From: Promethearchaeota archaeon
GTDB lineage: Archaea > Asgardarchaeota > Lokiarchaeia > Sigyniarchaeales > SOKP01
DNA length: 64,000 bases
Direction of reading: 5' to 3'
Assembly (NCBI GenBank): GCA_013375475.1
Contig: JABXKD010000005.1
Coordinates: 16,767 to 80,766 of the forward strand
In this document: one piece after another, positions 35,982-43,675 of the stretch
Layout: every line of letters starts with the position of its first letter
Position numbering within the stretch: position 1 is the stretch's first letter
Notes under the pieces: generated by a model
What the model saw: only the letters and a program-made list of their open reading frames with translations
Database searches by the model: none
What the model was told of the DNA's origin: nothing
Translations under genes and position numbers: made by a program

Positions 35982-37076
35982 TTAGGATTTACCTTTAATA
36001 AGCTGAATGTATAAATCTACGATGTCTTTAGGAGGGACATTCTCCTTTTCCTTTTTGATGAGTTGGATAGCATTGGAAGGGCAAGTTGACACGCAATTTC
36101 CGCATCCAATACATCGATCTAAATCAACAGATGCTCTTCCATCTGCTATTGTTAATGCCTCCATTTTACACCGCTCTATACAGGTCTCGCAAGTTTCGCA
36201 CAGTTCTTCATTTACCGCAGCAAAGTAGTTCGATTCGATAAAATCAACAGGTTTGGGCATTTTTTTCAAGCTCGTCAAAATCTGGCAACAATCTCCGCAA
36301 CAAGTACAAATGGATAATGGCATCTGACTATTTCCAGGCATCAACACTAATCCAGCGTCTTGTGCTTTTCGTAAGATGCCAATTGCTTCATTTTTGTTAA
36401 TTTCCCTTACATATCCTACTTGCAAGCCCTGTATAGCTCCCTCGTTTATTGAAATACATGTTTCTCGCAGATCGGTATGAGTACACGGTTTTCCTAAAAT
36501 ATCCATTCCTTGTTTACAAATACAATTAGTAACACCAAATGGCCCATTTGCATTTTCAAATATTTGCTCCACATCGTCATAATTGCTGATGGATTGATTA
36601 ATAGATAAACTCTTTTCTACGGGAATCGTGCGGAACTGAAAGGGGGTGTTTGGATTAAGATATTCTTTTAAATATGGGCCATATAAATATTCTTTATAAT
36701 CTTTGAAAAATTCCTTGGTTAGTCTATTCGCTTGATACTCGAATATTCCAACAATAAACGGTGCACATGAATAACTCTTTCCATATCCAAGCATTTTTAC
36801 TGTATCTCCTCCCTGGATGAGCCCTTTTTTAACCATTTTATCTAATTTTTCTTCTAATTCTTCTTTAGGGATACCCCTATCCCTCATACGTCGATATATT
36901 GAATTTAATTTCTCGGGAAATGCCGTACTCAAATTCAAAGCTAACTCAGCTTCTTCCAAGGTGAAAAGATGCTTTAAAATACGGATCTCAACTCCCGATT
37001 CTGTTGAAGGAAAACCAACGGGTAATTTATCAAGATGTTCTTGCAATTTACGATATATTTTTTCCTTATTTTCCAT
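35982..37076 (-). CDS. Protein with C-terminal 2x[4Fe-4S] ferredoxin domain
   Basis: This 364-residue protein has a helical N-terminus (EEAELALNLSTAFPEKL near residues 37-55, like a winged-helix unit). Its middle is Cys-rich (NCICKQGMDILGKPC and ICTCCGDCCQ). The C-terminal domain has two 4Fe-4S binding motifs, CETCETCIERCK and CIGCGNCVSTCP. This combination is common in archaeal and anaerobe electron-transfer proteins whose partner is unknown. ATG 37076 starts the gene. Confidence 0.85.
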   Translation of the reverse strand: MENKEKIYRKLQEHLDKLPVGFPSTESGVEIRILKHLFTLEEAELALNLSTAFPEKLNSIYRRMRDRGIPKEELEEKLDKMVKKGLIQGGDTVKMLGYGKSYSCAPFIVGIFEYQANRLTKEFFKDYKEYLYGPYLKEYLNPNTPFQFRTIPVEKSLSINQSISNYDDVEQIFENANGPFGVTNCICKQGMDILGKPCTHTDLRETCISINEGAIQGLQVGYVREINKNEAIGILRKAQDAGLVLMPGNSQMPLSICTCCGDCCQILTSLKKMPKPVDFIESNYFAAVNEELCETCETCIERCKMEALTIADGRASVDLDRCIGCGNCVSTCPSNAIQLIKKEKENVPPKDIVDLYIQLIKGKS

Positions 37077-37440
37077 AGTCGCTTCACTTCCTCAATTTGA
37101 GATTTTTTAGCTAAAATGTAACAAGAAAACTATTATTTTTAGATATTTAACCCTTTTGTCAAAAAAAGGCGGTGTTAATTTTTAAGAATATTCTAAAAGC
37201 GTTCAAAAATAAACCTAATTTTAATATAACTGAGACTGTTCATGTAACCTTCCTGTTCGTTTTTCTTTTATGGCGTAACCCTTAGAATCGATCAAACGCG
37301 GATAAAAAAGCGAATAGGCGCTCAATGTCCACAAACCCGTTTAGATACGACTTTCTAAGAATTACCAATGAGTCCTACCCTACCTATTTAAACGGTACGA
37401 ATTGTTATTATTGAGAAGTAAATTGTAAAAATCTCCCAAA
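37077..37440 (+). other. 364-base gap, no supported gene
   Basis: No continuous frame, tRNA or clear promoter was recognised. The central part (about 37260-37400) is slightly richer in G+C and in CG dinucleotides than nearby spacers, and short protein-like stretches appear on the minus strand. It could be an eroded gene, but nothing can be named. Confidence 0.3.
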
Positions 37441-38085
37441 TTATCCAAAATAATTATAATAATTAACCCAGAGCCAATTTTCACCCCATACTGTATCACT
37501 AATATTAGTGAAATCATATTCTTCCCACATTTCAAAATGGTATCCAACAGAAGTCCAATACCATACAGCGTCTGTTTGCGGTTCTATATAATAAATATAG
37601 CCATCTGAACATTCTATAAAACAAAACGCATGACCATAAGCTCCATACGGAGTATCTATACCATAATTAATATCTATATCGTGGCTATATTCCATAACCG
37701 CAATTCTAACCCTCCAATTCATACTTTTTGCCCTCGTCATAAGCATAGCTGAAAAATCTCCACACATCCAAGTTTCATTTATATAATCAAAAGTATTTGT
37801 ATTATCAATATCTAACCAGTTTTTAAATTCAAAATAAGTTGGGATATCCGGAGCTGTTAAAGGCTCTTCAAAAGCATCTTGTAATGAATTATAATCTGCA
37901 AATAGACTGCTATAATCATTCATTAAATCGTTATAATCATCTGTTAAATTACTATAATCATTCATTAAATCGTTATAGTCATTCATTAAATCGCTATAAT
38001 CCTTTGCTAAATCATTAAATTTAGTATTCATATCAAAACCAATAAATATTGCTATACCTAAACCACTAGTTAAGCCTATTAACAT
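37441..38085 (-). CDS. Membrane-anchored coiled-coil transglutaminase-like protein
   Basis: This 214-residue protein has an N-terminal membrane segment (MLIGLTSGLGIAIFIGFDM), then about seven heptads of the form DYxxLxx (residues about 24-72), a likely parallel coiled-coil stalk. A C-terminal domain follows with a possible Cys-His-Asp/Glu triad: Cys in WMCGDFSAML, His in GAYGHAFCFIE, and acidic residues in IEPQTDAVWYW. That is the pattern of transglutaminase-like peptidases. The frame is open for nine more codons upstream of ATG 38085 without another start. Function on the cell surface is inferred. Confidence 0.7.
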   Translation of the reverse strand: MLIGLTSGLGIAIFIGFDMNTKFNDLAKDYSDLMNDYNDLMNDYSNLTDDYNDLMNDYSSLFADYNSLQDAFEEPLTAPDIPTYFEFKNWLDIDNTNTFDYINETWMCGDFSAMLMTRAKSMNWRVRIAVMEYSHDIDINYGIDTPYGAYGHAFCFIECSDGYIYYIEPQTDAVWYWTSVGYHFEMWEEYDFTNISDTVWGENWLWVNYYNYFG

Positions 38086-38146
38086 TATTGTTAATCCAAT
38101 TTTACCTGTTTTTTACGACGAGGATGGTACTATCCTTCGTGAATTA

Positions 38147-38740
38147 ATGTTAGCTTTTTTACTAGGATATTTCGATGGGGATGGAACTATTAAAAAAGAT
38201 ACTAACGCTGGAGCAATTTATTCGAACAATCTCGAATTTCTCACGGCAATAAAAAATGTTTTCAATTTAGGAAAGGTATCAGATGATAAAAGATTAGTAT
38301 ATAATCCTTCCACAAATACTTATTCTGAAAAGAATCTTCATACCTTATATCTCAATAAAAGAATAATTAAGCAGATGATGAGTCTTGGTGTAGTATCAAT
38401 GAAGAGAAAGAGTGTGGAATCTGAATTGATTAAATTAAACGAACCTGTTATGACAAAGCAAAGAATGTGGTTAAAAAAGGTTTTACCCGCTAATTTCCTT
38501 AAGCAAATTCTTACCACTCATTCTCCAAGTAAAATTGGTGAATTAGTAGGAGTTGATCATAATACACTACTAAAATTTATGAAAAATGTCTACAAACTTA
38601 ATCCAAAAGATAAAGGATACTATATTAAATTATCTTATGAGAGAAAGCAAAGTTCAGCAATCACTAAGCTTAATAAATTATATAATGAAAGAACTCAGCA
38701 TTTAATAGAAATTGGAGAAAAAAATCCATTTAAACAATGA
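38147..38740 (+). CDS. LAGLIDADG homing endonuclease directly upstream of EF-2
   Basis: A 197-residue protein whose motif LLGYFDGDGTIKK is the LAGLIDADG helix of homing endonucleases, followed by the expected strand region (GAIYSNNLEFLTAIKNVF). One LAGLIDADG motif implies a homodimer. The C-terminal part (SPSKIGELVGVDHNTLLKFM) looks like a helix-turn-helix for DNA contact. The frame is open back to about 38000, with plausible residues just before the ATG (FYDEDGTILREL), so the start may be truncated. It lies about 90 bases before the EF-2 gene, on the same strand. Confidence 0.8.
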   Translation: MLAFLLGYFDGDGTIKKDTNAGAIYSNNLEFLTAIKNVFNLGKVSDDKRLVYNPSTNTYSEKNLHTLYLNKRIIKQMMSLGVVSMKRKSVESELIKLNEPVMTKQRMWLKKVLPANFLKQILTTHSPSKIGELVGVDHNTLLKFMKNVYKLNPKDKGYYIKLSYERKQSSAITKLNKLYNERTQHLIEIGEKNPFKQ

Positions 38741-38822
38741 TCTTCTTCTTGTTTATTCATAAAAGCATAAAATTTTTATGATTTGCTATATTTTAGCTAT
38801 TATATTAAATAAAATTTAAGAG

Positions 38823-38834
38823 ATGATATATCAT
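38823..38834 (+). promoter_or_regulatory. 12-bp perfect palindrome at the EF-2 start region
   Basis: ATGATATATCAT reads the same on both strands. It contains an ATG that is out of frame with EF-2 and ends one base after the ATA codon (38833-38835) begins. It may be chance in AT-rich DNA, an operator, or part of a junction created when the upstream endonuclease gene arrived. Confidence 0.3.
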
Positions 38835-41115
38835 AGTAAAGGTAAAGAACCCTGAGGAGATCGCGCATCTCATAACTGCGGGTTCATATGAAAAAAAGCG
38901 GCTATTTAGTATTATAGCCCATATAGATCACGGTAAAACAACTGCAAGCGACTATCTGTTAAGAAGAGCAGGATTAATGCGTGAAGAAGATGCCGGACAG
39001 CTCCAAATGACCGATTCAGATTTAGAATAAGACTTACTTTTTCTACTGAAAGAAGAGGAGCAGGCAAGAGGAATTACTATTTTCACGAGTGTAGTTTTAT
39101 TAGCTTTCAATGACCCTAGAAAACCAGATGACGACGAACCATACATCCTTCAAATTAACGATACTCCTGGGCATATTTCTTTTACCGGAGAAGTATCGCG
39201 TGCGCTTAGAGGTAGCGATGGCGCTATAATTCTCGTTGATGCTTTAGAGGGTGTCATGACTCAAACGGAAACCAATATTCGATTATCTGTTGGCGAAGAG
39301 TTTTGTAAACCTGTTCTATTTATAAATAAAGTAGATCGCTTAATTAGCGAGCTTAAGTTAAGCCCAGAAGACACTTTTGCGAAAATTGACAAAATATCGA
39401 GACAAGTTAATGAATTAATCAAAAAGATTAGACCTGAAGGATCAGGTTGGGGCGTCGATTTTGCTAAAAATAGCGTTGCCGTTGGCTCAGCGAAGCATGG
39501 GTGGGGTTTTACATATGAGATTTTATTGGAAAAAGGTTTAAAGCCACAAGATGTATTCGCAAAATATAAAGAAGGCGATATTCAATGGTTGAGAGATAAT
39601 CTTCCACTTGACGAGCCCATGTTAAGGATGGTTGTGGATCATTTACCTAATCCTGTAGAAGCTTCAAAGTATAGAATCCCTCATATATGGGGGGGCGATT
39701 TAAACTCAGAACTCGGACAATCTCTTCAAAAATGCGATCCTAAAGGTCCTCTCTATGGCATGATTACAAAAATATTCTTAGATCCACGAAGAGGGTATCA
39801 AGCTACTCTAATAGGTCGCGTTTTTTCTGGTACATTCGATCACACTGATTCAATTTATTTGATAGGCGGTAGGAGTACAAATCGAGTAAAACGATTAGGT
39901 GTTATGGAAATAACAGATCTTTTAGATATTCCCCGAGTTCCAGCAGGTAATTTATTTGCCTTATACGGGTTTATTTGCCCATCTGGAGAGACATTTATGT
40001 CTGCAAGTGACGTACCAAAAGATAAGGAGGAAGCATACCAATTACCCACCTTTGAAAAAATCCAATACGCCTGTGAACCCGTTGTTTCAAGAAGTATAAA
40101 AGCCCAAGATCCACAGGAGATAGATAAATTGACTACAGTAGTAAACAAGTGGCTTCAAGCAGATCCAACTGCGATGTATCGTTTAGATAAAGAGTCTGGA
40201 GAATTTATATTAAGCGGAATTGATCCGCTTCAAATTGAGATACTTACAAAGCGAATTAATAATCAAGTGGAAATTAATATTGGAGAGCCGATTATAGTAT
40301 ATCGAGAAAAAATAACCAAGAGAAGCAGAGATTATTACACAAAATCAGCTAACACACATAATCGCATTTTGTTATACATTGAACCACTAGACGAGAAAAC
40401 GGAAAAACTAATTGAGTCTGGAAAAATAACAGATCTGATGAATGAAAAGGATAAAGCTAAAATCTTGAGAGAGGAAGCTGATTGGGACGCGAAAGAAGCT
40501 AGACGAATTGTTGATGTGTATCAAGGAAGCTTACTCGTAAACGGTACCTCGGGATTACAACGATTCGATAAAGTTAAATCGTATTTAACGGCCGCTTTTA
40601 GGGATTGGCTTGGAGAATGTATTCTTGCGAAAGAACCAGCCGCAGGATTTAAAGTTGTTTTCACAGATATGACAATTCACGAAGATACAAGGCATACATC
40701 ATATGGTCAAATCGCTGGAATGGCTTTTTCAGCAATGTCACTAGCTATGTTGGACGCTGGACCTCATCTTTTTGAACCCATTCAGAAAATTGACGTGAAA
40801 ACTCCAGAAGGGACTGAGGGACCGGTAAATGCTATTATTAGCAAGCGACGTGGTAAAATTACAAACGTAATTCCCGAAGGAGAGTACGTAAGAGTTCAGG
40901 GTGAAATTCCCGCAGCTGAAACTATTGGTATAGCTGACGATATTCGAGGTTCTACTCAAGGAAGGGCTTTTTTTGGATACGAATTTTCGGGATTTGAAAA
41001 AGTACCAAATAGTTTAGAAGAAGATCTTATCCTCGAAATTCGCAAACGTAAAGGTATGCCAGACCACTTGCCAAATACTTCAAGTTGGGATCGGTTTATT
41101 TACAAAAAGACTTAG
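38833..41115 (+). CDS. fusA: EF-2-family translational GTPase lacking a canonical start and split by an in-frame TAA
   Basis: Archaeal EF-2 drives translocation. The frame from ATA 38833 reads VKVKNPEEIAHLITAGSYE, G1 AHIDHGKTT and LLRRAGLMREEDAGQLQMTD. It then meets TAA 39028 inside a ~30-base insertion, and continues in the same frame with EQARGITIFTSVVLL (switch I), DTPGH, NKVD and domains II-V to 41115. No ATG, GTG, TTG or CTG precedes the conserved N-terminus. ATG 39256 would give a 619-residue protein without G1-G3. The tip loop of domain IV reads IHEDTRHTSYGQIAG. It keeps a His but lacks the usual HRG of the diphthamide site, so this may be the EF-2 paralogue known from some Asgard archaea. 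Confidence 0.82.
39022..39051 (+). other. 30-nt insertion with in-frame TAA in EF-2 switch I
   Basis: EF-2 and EF-G have two residues between the Asp of this loop and EQ(A/E)RG; this gene has twelve codons. The 30 extra bases contain GAA-TAA at 39025-39030. A second GAA (39052-39054) lies just after. TTCAG (39015-39019) pairs with CTGAA (39046-39050), and TAGAA (39023-39027) with TTCTA (39041-39045). This gives a 10-bp stem with a 3-base bulge and a 13-base loop that starts at the TAA. Exact ends cannot be fixed: 39028-39057 is equally possible. Confidence 0.65.
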
Positions 41116-41144
41116 ATTTTTATTTTATTATTTTTTTTATATTT
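41116..41144. terminator. T-rich spacer between converging EF-2 and GTPase genes
   Basis: The spacer after the EF-2 stop is almost pure T/A, with an eight-base T run. It can serve as the oligo-T terminator of EF-2, and its complementary A-rich side separates it from the converging Rab-like gene. Confidence 0.35.
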
Positions 41145-41708
41145 TTATTCTTCAGAAACTTTATAATAGAGCTTTCTAACTAGTTTTTGGAACGCTTCAA
41201 TAACTCCTTGTCCTGTCAAAGCACTTGTTTTAAAGTATTCGATGATGTCATGTTCATTTACAAAGTTCCCAACATTAACATCCGAATTAATTTTCTCCTT
41301 ATCAGAAGTCAAATCGTTTTCATTAATTAAGTCGATTTTATTTCCAAAAAGTGCTATTGGAATATCTCCGCAATATTTTTTAAGTTCTTTAAACCACTTT
41401 TCAATGTGATCGTAGCTTTTTAATTCCTTAGGAGCGTGTGAAAATACAATAATCGCACCGCTACTACCATTATAAAATTTGCGACGCATTACTTCAAAGG
41501 TTTCTTGTCCTGCGATATCCCATATAAACAGCTTAACCTGCTTACCTTCTATTTTTTCTTCATAATTTGAGAATTGAGCCCCCAAAGTGGATATATAGTC
41601 TTTTTGAAACGATCCGGTGGTATATTTTTTAACCAGTGTCGTTTTACCAACAGCGGGATCACCAATAACAGTAATTTTAAATTTATATTCTTTTTCTCCT
41701 ATTGACAT
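41145..41708 (-). CDS. Rab/Ras-like small GTPase, canonical motifs
   Basis: A 187-residue GTPase from ATG 41708 (MSIGEKEYKFKITVIGDP); an in-frame start lies 15 bases upstream. G1 is GDPAVGKTT (16-24), the switch I Thr is in YISTLGAQ, G3 WDIAGQETF, G4 GNKID, and a G5-like TSALTGQG follows. The order and spacing are Rab-like. There is no C-terminal cysteine for prenylation. It diverges from the acidic coiled-coil protein gene at 41848. Confidence 0.9.
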   Translation of the reverse strand: MSIGEKEYKFKITVIGDPAVGKTTLVKKYTTGSFQKDYISTLGAQFSNYEEKIEGKQVKLFIWDIAGQETFEVMRRKFYNGSSGAIIVFSHAPKELKSYDHIEKWFKELKKYCGDIPIALFGNKIDLINENDLTSDKEKINSDVNVGNFVNEHDIIEYFKTSALTGQGVIEAFQKLVRKLYYKVSEE

Positions 41709-41847
41709 AATCTTGATAGTCAAAATTTCTTTAAATATTTTTAACTATAGGAATTAGTCCAAATCTTAACATTTATAGAATTGAAGAAATATTATTAATA
41801 TTAAGGGAATTTTGAAATGAATTGAAGAGAGTAATATTGATGTAAAT

Positions 41848-42792
41848 ATGTCAGATGATCAAGAAAATCAAAATGAAGAAGAAACTAATATTGAGAAAGA
41901 AGAAACAAGAGAAGAAACAAGAGAAGAAATAAGAAAAGAACAAGACGATTTAGATGTATATATCTCAGATATGAAGAATCTCGAGACTGATTTTTCTGAT
42001 TTAGAGGATCTTGACCTTGAAGAATTACAAGAAATGCAAGAGGCAATTGCTAAGGTTAAAGAAATGGAAACCTTACAAAGTGAAGATGTTACTGAAGAGA
42101 AAATTTCAGAAGAATATGAATCCCTTGAATCTGATGCTCAAAAAACCGAGCGTGAAGATTATTTAATGCAAAAAGAAGCTATGATTAGTGACTTCTCTGA
42201 TATTGATAATATTGATTTTGACGAACTTCAGGAAATGCAGAAAGCCATTGAGTCTGTACAACAAGAAGAAGACAAAGCAGTCGACACAGGAATAAGCGGA
42301 TACCCAACTGGCAGCGCCGAATCCTCAGAATTAGAGGAACGCATAAAACAAGAACTCCTCGAGCGAAAACAAGAAACTAAAAAGGATATAATTACTCCCG
42401 AAAAATTTATAGATCGTGCAAAAAATAAGCGAGACAAGATATGGTATCATGTACTTAATTACTTGGTCTATCAAGCAGAAGATCACATTGCCAGCAAGGA
42501 ATTACTTTACGAAATGTTAAAAGAAGTCACCAGTAAAAGCCCTATTGATCCAATTCCCGAAAACCAATTCTACTTTGGACTAGGTTATATCCTTCGATTG
42601 ACTCTGAACGAGAAGCAAGTTGTTAAATACTTTAGAGGAGGTAAATTTAAAATTAACATTGGAATTAAAGGGATTAGCGATCTTTTAGAAGAAGTGGGAG
42701 AGCCAATTAGTACGAGACCAATTTTAAAAGAAGAAGAAAAAAGAAAGATGTACAAGGAATTTCTCAACGACGATTTTTTTGATCAGATTTAA
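41848..42792 (+). CDS. Acidic coiled-coil protein with two internal repeats
   Basis: A 314-residue soluble protein. The N-terminus is highly acidic (residues 1-35, E/K/R-rich). Two similar units follow at about 49-70 and 115-136, each reading DFSD(L/I)(E/D)(D/N)(L/I)D then ELQEMQ(E/K)AI. A folded C-terminal region of about 120 residues (IWYHVLNYLVYQAEDHIASK, YFGLGYILRLTLNEKQVVKYF) could be a winged-helix domain. I recognise no family. It is divergent from a Rab-like GTPase, with about 140 bases between starts, so a functional pairing is possible but unproven. Confidence 0.65.
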   Translation: MSDDQENQNEEETNIEKEETREETREEIRKEQDDLDVYISDMKNLETDFSDLEDLDLEELQEMQEAIAKVKEMETLQSEDVTEEKISEEYESLESDAQKTEREDYLMQKEAMISDFSDIDNIDFDELQEMQKAIESVQQEEDKAVDTGISGYPTGSAESSELEERIKQELLERKQETKKDIITPEKFIDRAKNKRDKIWYHVLNYLVYQAEDHIASKELLYEMLKEVTSKSPIDPIPENQFYFGLGYILRLTLNEKQVVKYFRGGKFKINIGIKGISDLLEEVGEPISTRPILKEEEKRKMYKEFLNDDFFDQI

Positions 42793-42910
42793 TGAATAGA
42801 TTATTGATGAAGTTTTTGTACACACAGCGAGATAATTAAACTTATATATATCAGAAAAAATAATTAGTTACTGTTTTATTTAAAAAAATTAGAAAATATA
42901 GTGGTTATTT

Positions 42911-43675
42911 ATGGATATAGTAGATATCTTACAAGGGACGCTTAGTTTAATATATGTTTTAATTTCTTTCATTATCGGATTTACAATCATCTCCAAATAT
43001 AGCAAATACAAGAATAGACTTTATATTCTAGTAGGACTGTGTTGGCTTATGTTGTCCACTCTTTGGCTACCAGAGGCTGCCTCATTCCTAATGAGCTTAT
43101 TTATTCAACAAACTCTAGTAATAGATTGGTACTTTATAATAGGTAATGCCTTCGTTCCCGTTGCTTTATTCTGCTGGATTTTTGCTTATACAGATATGAT
43201 CAGTCATCAGAAACAAAAACAAGCATTAGCACTTATTGTTATCTTTGGTATTGTCTTTGAAGGACTATTTTTCTATCATTATTTCTTCTTGGATATTAGT
43301 TTGTTAGGGGTGATTAACCCGTTACGGCCCTTTAGTGCTGATTTGGGGTATTTCTTAATAATATTGTTGTTCATATCATTTCTGATCTTATTCGTAACAG
43401 GTTTCAAGTTTGCTAGAAGGTCTGTAAGGTCTGAAAATAAAGAAGTTAGACTAAAAGGGAAACTCCTTGAATTTGCTTTTATCACTTTTACAATTGCCGC
43501 TTTGCTTGAGAAAACCGCGAGATCACTTCTGATAGGAACGGTTTTTACTAATCCAACGGAGCCTATATTAGTAGTAATGTTAGTAGTTGTAAGAGTACTT
43601 TTAATTTCAAGCTCGATCGCCTTTTACGGTGGTTTTCTCCTACCACGATGGATGCGGGAGATTTTTAATCCATAA
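42911..43675 (+). CDS. Seven-transmembrane protein of unknown function
   Basis: A 254-residue protein with about seven hydrophobic segments (for example LIYVLISFIIGFTIISKY, VPVALFCWIFAYTDMI, VMLVVVRVLLISSSIAFYGG) and short loops. It has no signal peptide or obvious active site. The arrangement resembles the abundant small 7TM membrane proteins of Asgard genomes, but I cannot name a family. Its last 11 bases overlap the converging LAGLIDADG gene. Confidence 0.7.
   Translation: MDIVDILQGTLSLIYVLISFIIGFTIISKYSKYKNRLYILVGLCWLMLSTLWLPEAASFLMSLFIQQTLVIDWYFIIGNAFVPVALFCWIFAYTDMISHQKQKQALALIVIFGIVFEGLFFYHYFFLDISLLGVINPLRPFSADLGYFLIILLFISFLILFVTGFKFARRSVRSENKEVRLKGKLLEFAFITFTIAALLEKTARSLLIGTVFTNPTEPILVVMLVVVRVLLISSSIAFYGGFLLPRWMREIFNP

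Noticed and set aside
37130..37440. Possible tRNA or eroded gene in the 364-base gap (minus-strand NGFVDIERLFAFLSAFDRF).
   Set aside because: No cloverleaf can be drawn, the frame is broken within ~20 codons, and no family is recognisable.
38000..38146. Extension of the LAGLIDADG protein upstream through the open frame from 38000.
   Set aside because: Most of that stretch is antisense to the coding start of the transglutaminase-like gene and has no start codon; only the last ~12 codons look plausible.
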